From: an uncultured Pseudorhodobacter sp.
Lineage (GTDB): Bacteria; Pseudomonadota; Alphaproteobacteria; Rhodobacterales; Rhodobacteraceae
Direction of reading: 5' to 3'
Assembly: GCA_937910975.1 (NCBI GenBank)
Contig: CALEMZ010000351.1
Coordinates: 1-6,770, forward strand
DNA length: 6,770 nt
Every line of letters starts with the position of its first letter. The stretch's first letter is position 1. The translations under genes were made by a program, and so were the position numbers. This document shows positions 5,538 to 6,770 of this stretch, piece after piece. The notes under the pieces are model-generated. The model did not search any database. It was given only the letters and a program-made list of their open reading frames with translations, and had not been told where the DNA came from.

Positions 5538-6626
5538 TCAGCCGCCGTAATTATAGTTCAGGTTACGGGCGTTCATCTGGCCGTTGTCAGCCCATGGCAT
5601 GTATTCGACCATTAGCTTGCGATAATCGAGGAAGCTTTCGGTGATGCGCTTGACCAGATCATCATCTGAAGCGCGCAGTTCAGCGATCACCTCGCCCATG
5701 GCATTGCCCATGGCGATGGTGATTTCTTCCGGCCATTGACGAACTATGACACCATGTTCGGCTACCAAGGCGCGCAGAGCCAGTGCGTGCTTGGTGTTAT
5801 ATTCGGTCAGCACCGGATTATACATGGATTGTGCAGCTGCCTCGACCGCTTGTTTAAGGTCATCTGGCAGGTCGTTCCAAGCGTCGAGGTTGATGCCGCA
5901 TTCCTCGGCAGAGGACGGCTCACCCGGGCCGGGGCCATAGTAGTTTTTGGTGACCTGGTAGTAGCCCATGGCGCTGTCGGTCCATGGCCCGATGAATTCG
6001 CCCGCGTCCAGCGCGCCTGATTGCAACGCTTGGAACATGGCCGGGCCGCTCATCGCCTCGACCGCGACGCCGAGCTTGGACATAACCTCGGAGTTGAGGC
6101 CGGTGGTGCGGTATTTCAGGCCCTTCAGATCGTCGAGCGATTTGATTTCATTGCGGAACCAGCCTGCCCATTGCGGGCCGGAGTTACCCGTCAGGAAGGG
6201 CTTGAGGTTGAAGCGTCCATACATTTCATCATAAAGCGCCTGCCCGCCGCCATGTAGCATCCAGCCGTGCTGCTCAATGGCGGTGAGGCCCAGAGGCTGG
6301 CTTCCGAACAGCAAGATACCCTTATTCTTGGAACCCCAATAGGCGGGGACGGCGTGATAAATCTCGGCGGTGCCTTCGCCTACAGCATCAAACACGCCAT
6401 TGCCGGGGACAATCTCGCCAGCCGCGAAAAGTTCGACCTCGATGCGACCGCCAGACAGCGCGGTGATCCGGTCGGCCAGCATTTGTGCAGCGACACCGGG
6501 ACCGGGCAGGTTTTTCGGCCAAGCAGAGACGAGACGCCATTTGCGGATGTCTTGCGCGATGGCAGGGGCGGCCAGGGCGGCAGCACCGATACCGGCTGCG
6601 GCGGTGATGAAGTTACGTCTTTTCAT
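5538..6626 (-). CDS. dctP: TRAP transporter substrate-binding protein (DctP / TakP-like), Tat-exported
   Basis: This periplasmic binding protein captures substrate for the DctQM permease. The start ATG at 6626-6624 has an AAGGAG at 7-nt spacing and begins a clear signal sequence. Upstream in-frame codons up to 6767 are rejected because they cross leader repeats. The protein has 362 residues. The N-terminus MKRRNFITAAAG with an Ala-rich core and a likely cut at AIA|QD (24/25) is a twin-arginine signal. The body resembles TakP of Rhodobacter sphaeroides, which binds 2-oxo acids: WRLVSAWP (30-37), AAGEIVPG (68-75), TGNSGPQWAGWFR (146-158), GLKYRTTG with the usual carboxylate-clamping Arg at 173, and GEFIGPW (209-215). 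By recalled alignment Gln152, Glu210 and Phe211 sit where TakP has its cation and substrate ligands, with Phe replacing TakP's Trp. This places it in the FcbT1/TakP group (COG4663), so a small 2-oxo or hydroxy carboxylate is the likeliest ligand. An aromatic acid or polyol cannot be excluded. Confidence 0.93.
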   Translation of the reverse strand: MKRRNFITAAAGIGAAALAAPAIAQDIRKWRLVSAWPKNLPGPGVAAQMLADRITALSGGRIEVELFAAGEIVPGNGVFDAVGEGTAEIYHAVPAYWGSKNKGILLFGSQPLGLTAIEQHGWMLHGGGQALYDEMYGRFNLKPFLTGNSGPQWAGWFRNEIKSLDDLKGLKYRTTGLNSEVMSKLGVAVEAMSGPAMFQALQSGALDAGEFIGPWTDSAMGYYQVTKNYYGPGPGEPSSAEECGINLDAWNDLPDDLKQAVEAAAQSMYNPVLTEYNTKHALALRALVAEHGVIVRQWPEEITIAMGNAMGEVIAELRASDDDLVKRITESFLDYRKLMVEYMPWADNGQMNARNLNYNYGG

Positions 6627-6633
6627 GGGCTTT

Positions 6634-6639
6634 CTCCTT
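6634..6639 (-). promoter_or_regulatory. Shine-Dalgarno of dctP
   Basis: The minus strand reads AAGGAG at 6639-6634, 7 nt before the ATG at 6626. This is a near-ideal site and settles the start of dctP, whose first residues form a twin-arginine signal. It abuts the tandem leader repeats. Confidence 0.85.
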
Positions 6640-6671
6640 GTTGATTGGTGGTTGATGGGTGGTTGATGGGT
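6639..6671 (-). repeat. Three tandem 11-bp repeats in the dctP leader
   Basis: On the plus strand GGTTGATGGGT occurs exactly at 6650-6660 and again at 6661-6671. A third copy at 6639-6649 (TGTTGATTGGT) matches at 9 of 11 positions. On the coding (minus) strand the unit reads ACCCATCAACC. The array ends at the dctP ribosome binding site, so it is probably in the 5' untranslated leader or around the promoter. The 11-bp period is about one helical turn, which would suit a protein binding one DNA face, but replication slippage is an equally simple origin. Confidence 0.8.
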
Positions 6672-6722
6672 CTTGTCGCTAAGGGCGTTGTTTCGTATCT
6701 GCTGCGGCGTAAATGGCAGGCG

Positions 6723-6745
6723 CCGGGGGACTTCACGCCCCCCGG
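6723..6745. repeat. Perfect GC-rich hairpin within a G/C-run intergenic element at the right edge
   Basis: CCGGGGG (6723-6729) pairs exactly with CCCCCGG (6739-6745) around a 9-nt loop. It is followed by a second C-run (6747-6752) and GGGATATTTTCAAATA to the window end. From memory, hairpins of G/C runs followed by GGATATTTT are a recurrent intergenic element in Rhodobacterales, often at gene ends. It could be the transcription end of a gene beyond the right edge, or a repeat separating that gene from the dctP promoter. Nothing to its right is visible. Confidence 0.55.
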
Positions 6746-6770
6746 ACCCCCCGTGGGATATTTTCAAATA

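Noticed and set aside
6627..6767. N-terminal extension of dctP by 47 residues
   Set aside because: It would cross the tandem leader repeats and the Shine-Dalgarno, and would bury the twin-arginine signal peptide inside the protein.
1..6770. CRISPR array, tRNA, rRNA, toxin-antitoxin or retron-like structure
   Set aside because: I saw no spaced direct repeats beyond the 11-bp leader array, no tRNA cloverleaf or rRNA stretch, and no small gene pair on either strand.

Overview
This window looks like chromosomal DNA from an alphaproteobacterium of the Rhodobacterales (Roseobacter/Paracoccus type). The inference rests on high-GC coding, a complete TakP-like TRAP transporter with a Tat signal on its binding protein, a FadD-type acyl-CoA ligase next to an SBF/BASS transporter, IS5- and IS6-type remnants of the kind common in this order, and a G/C-run hairpin element at the right end. 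No database search was possible, so this is an inference.

Layout. Positions 1-523 are a scar of broken genes. On the minus strand there is what looks like the first 15 codons of an IS6-family transposase (ATG at 70-68, stop at 19-17), butted directly against a fragment of a ParB/DNA-methylase protein (258 down to 67) that ends before the catalytic motif. Positions 268-523 hold no gene I can recognise. Positions 539-3220 (plus strand) hold a two-gene unit: an AMP-forming long-chain acyl-CoA ligase (fadD-like) followed after 39 bp by a bile acid:sodium symporter-family membrane protein. Positions 3221-3432 separate this unit from a convergent one, and contain a remnant of an IS5-family element: a terminal inverted repeat plus the last codons of the transposase. 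Positions 3433-6626 (minus strand) hold a TRAP transporter operon in the order dctP, dctQ, dctM, of the TakP / FcbT (mannitol/chloroaromatic) type. A strong hairpin with a U-run lies between dctP and dctQM. The leader of dctP carries three tandem 11-bp repeats just ahead of its ribosome binding site. The right end holds a perfect GC hairpin.

How the genes work together. DctP should capture a carboxylate in the periplasm, probably a 2-oxo or hydroxy acid, and pass it to the DctQ-DctM sodium-driven permease. The SBF protein is a second, single-component, probably sodium-coupled carrier of organic anions. FadD activates a carboxylic acid to its CoA thioester for beta-oxidation or lipid synthesis. 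The two units face each other and are separated by an IS scar, so a shared pathway is only a hypothesis. I found no evidence for a new defence, CRISPR or RNA-based system. The most informative non-standard signals are the two insertion-sequence scars, the methylase fragment, the dctP/dctQM attenuator and the dctP leader repeats.
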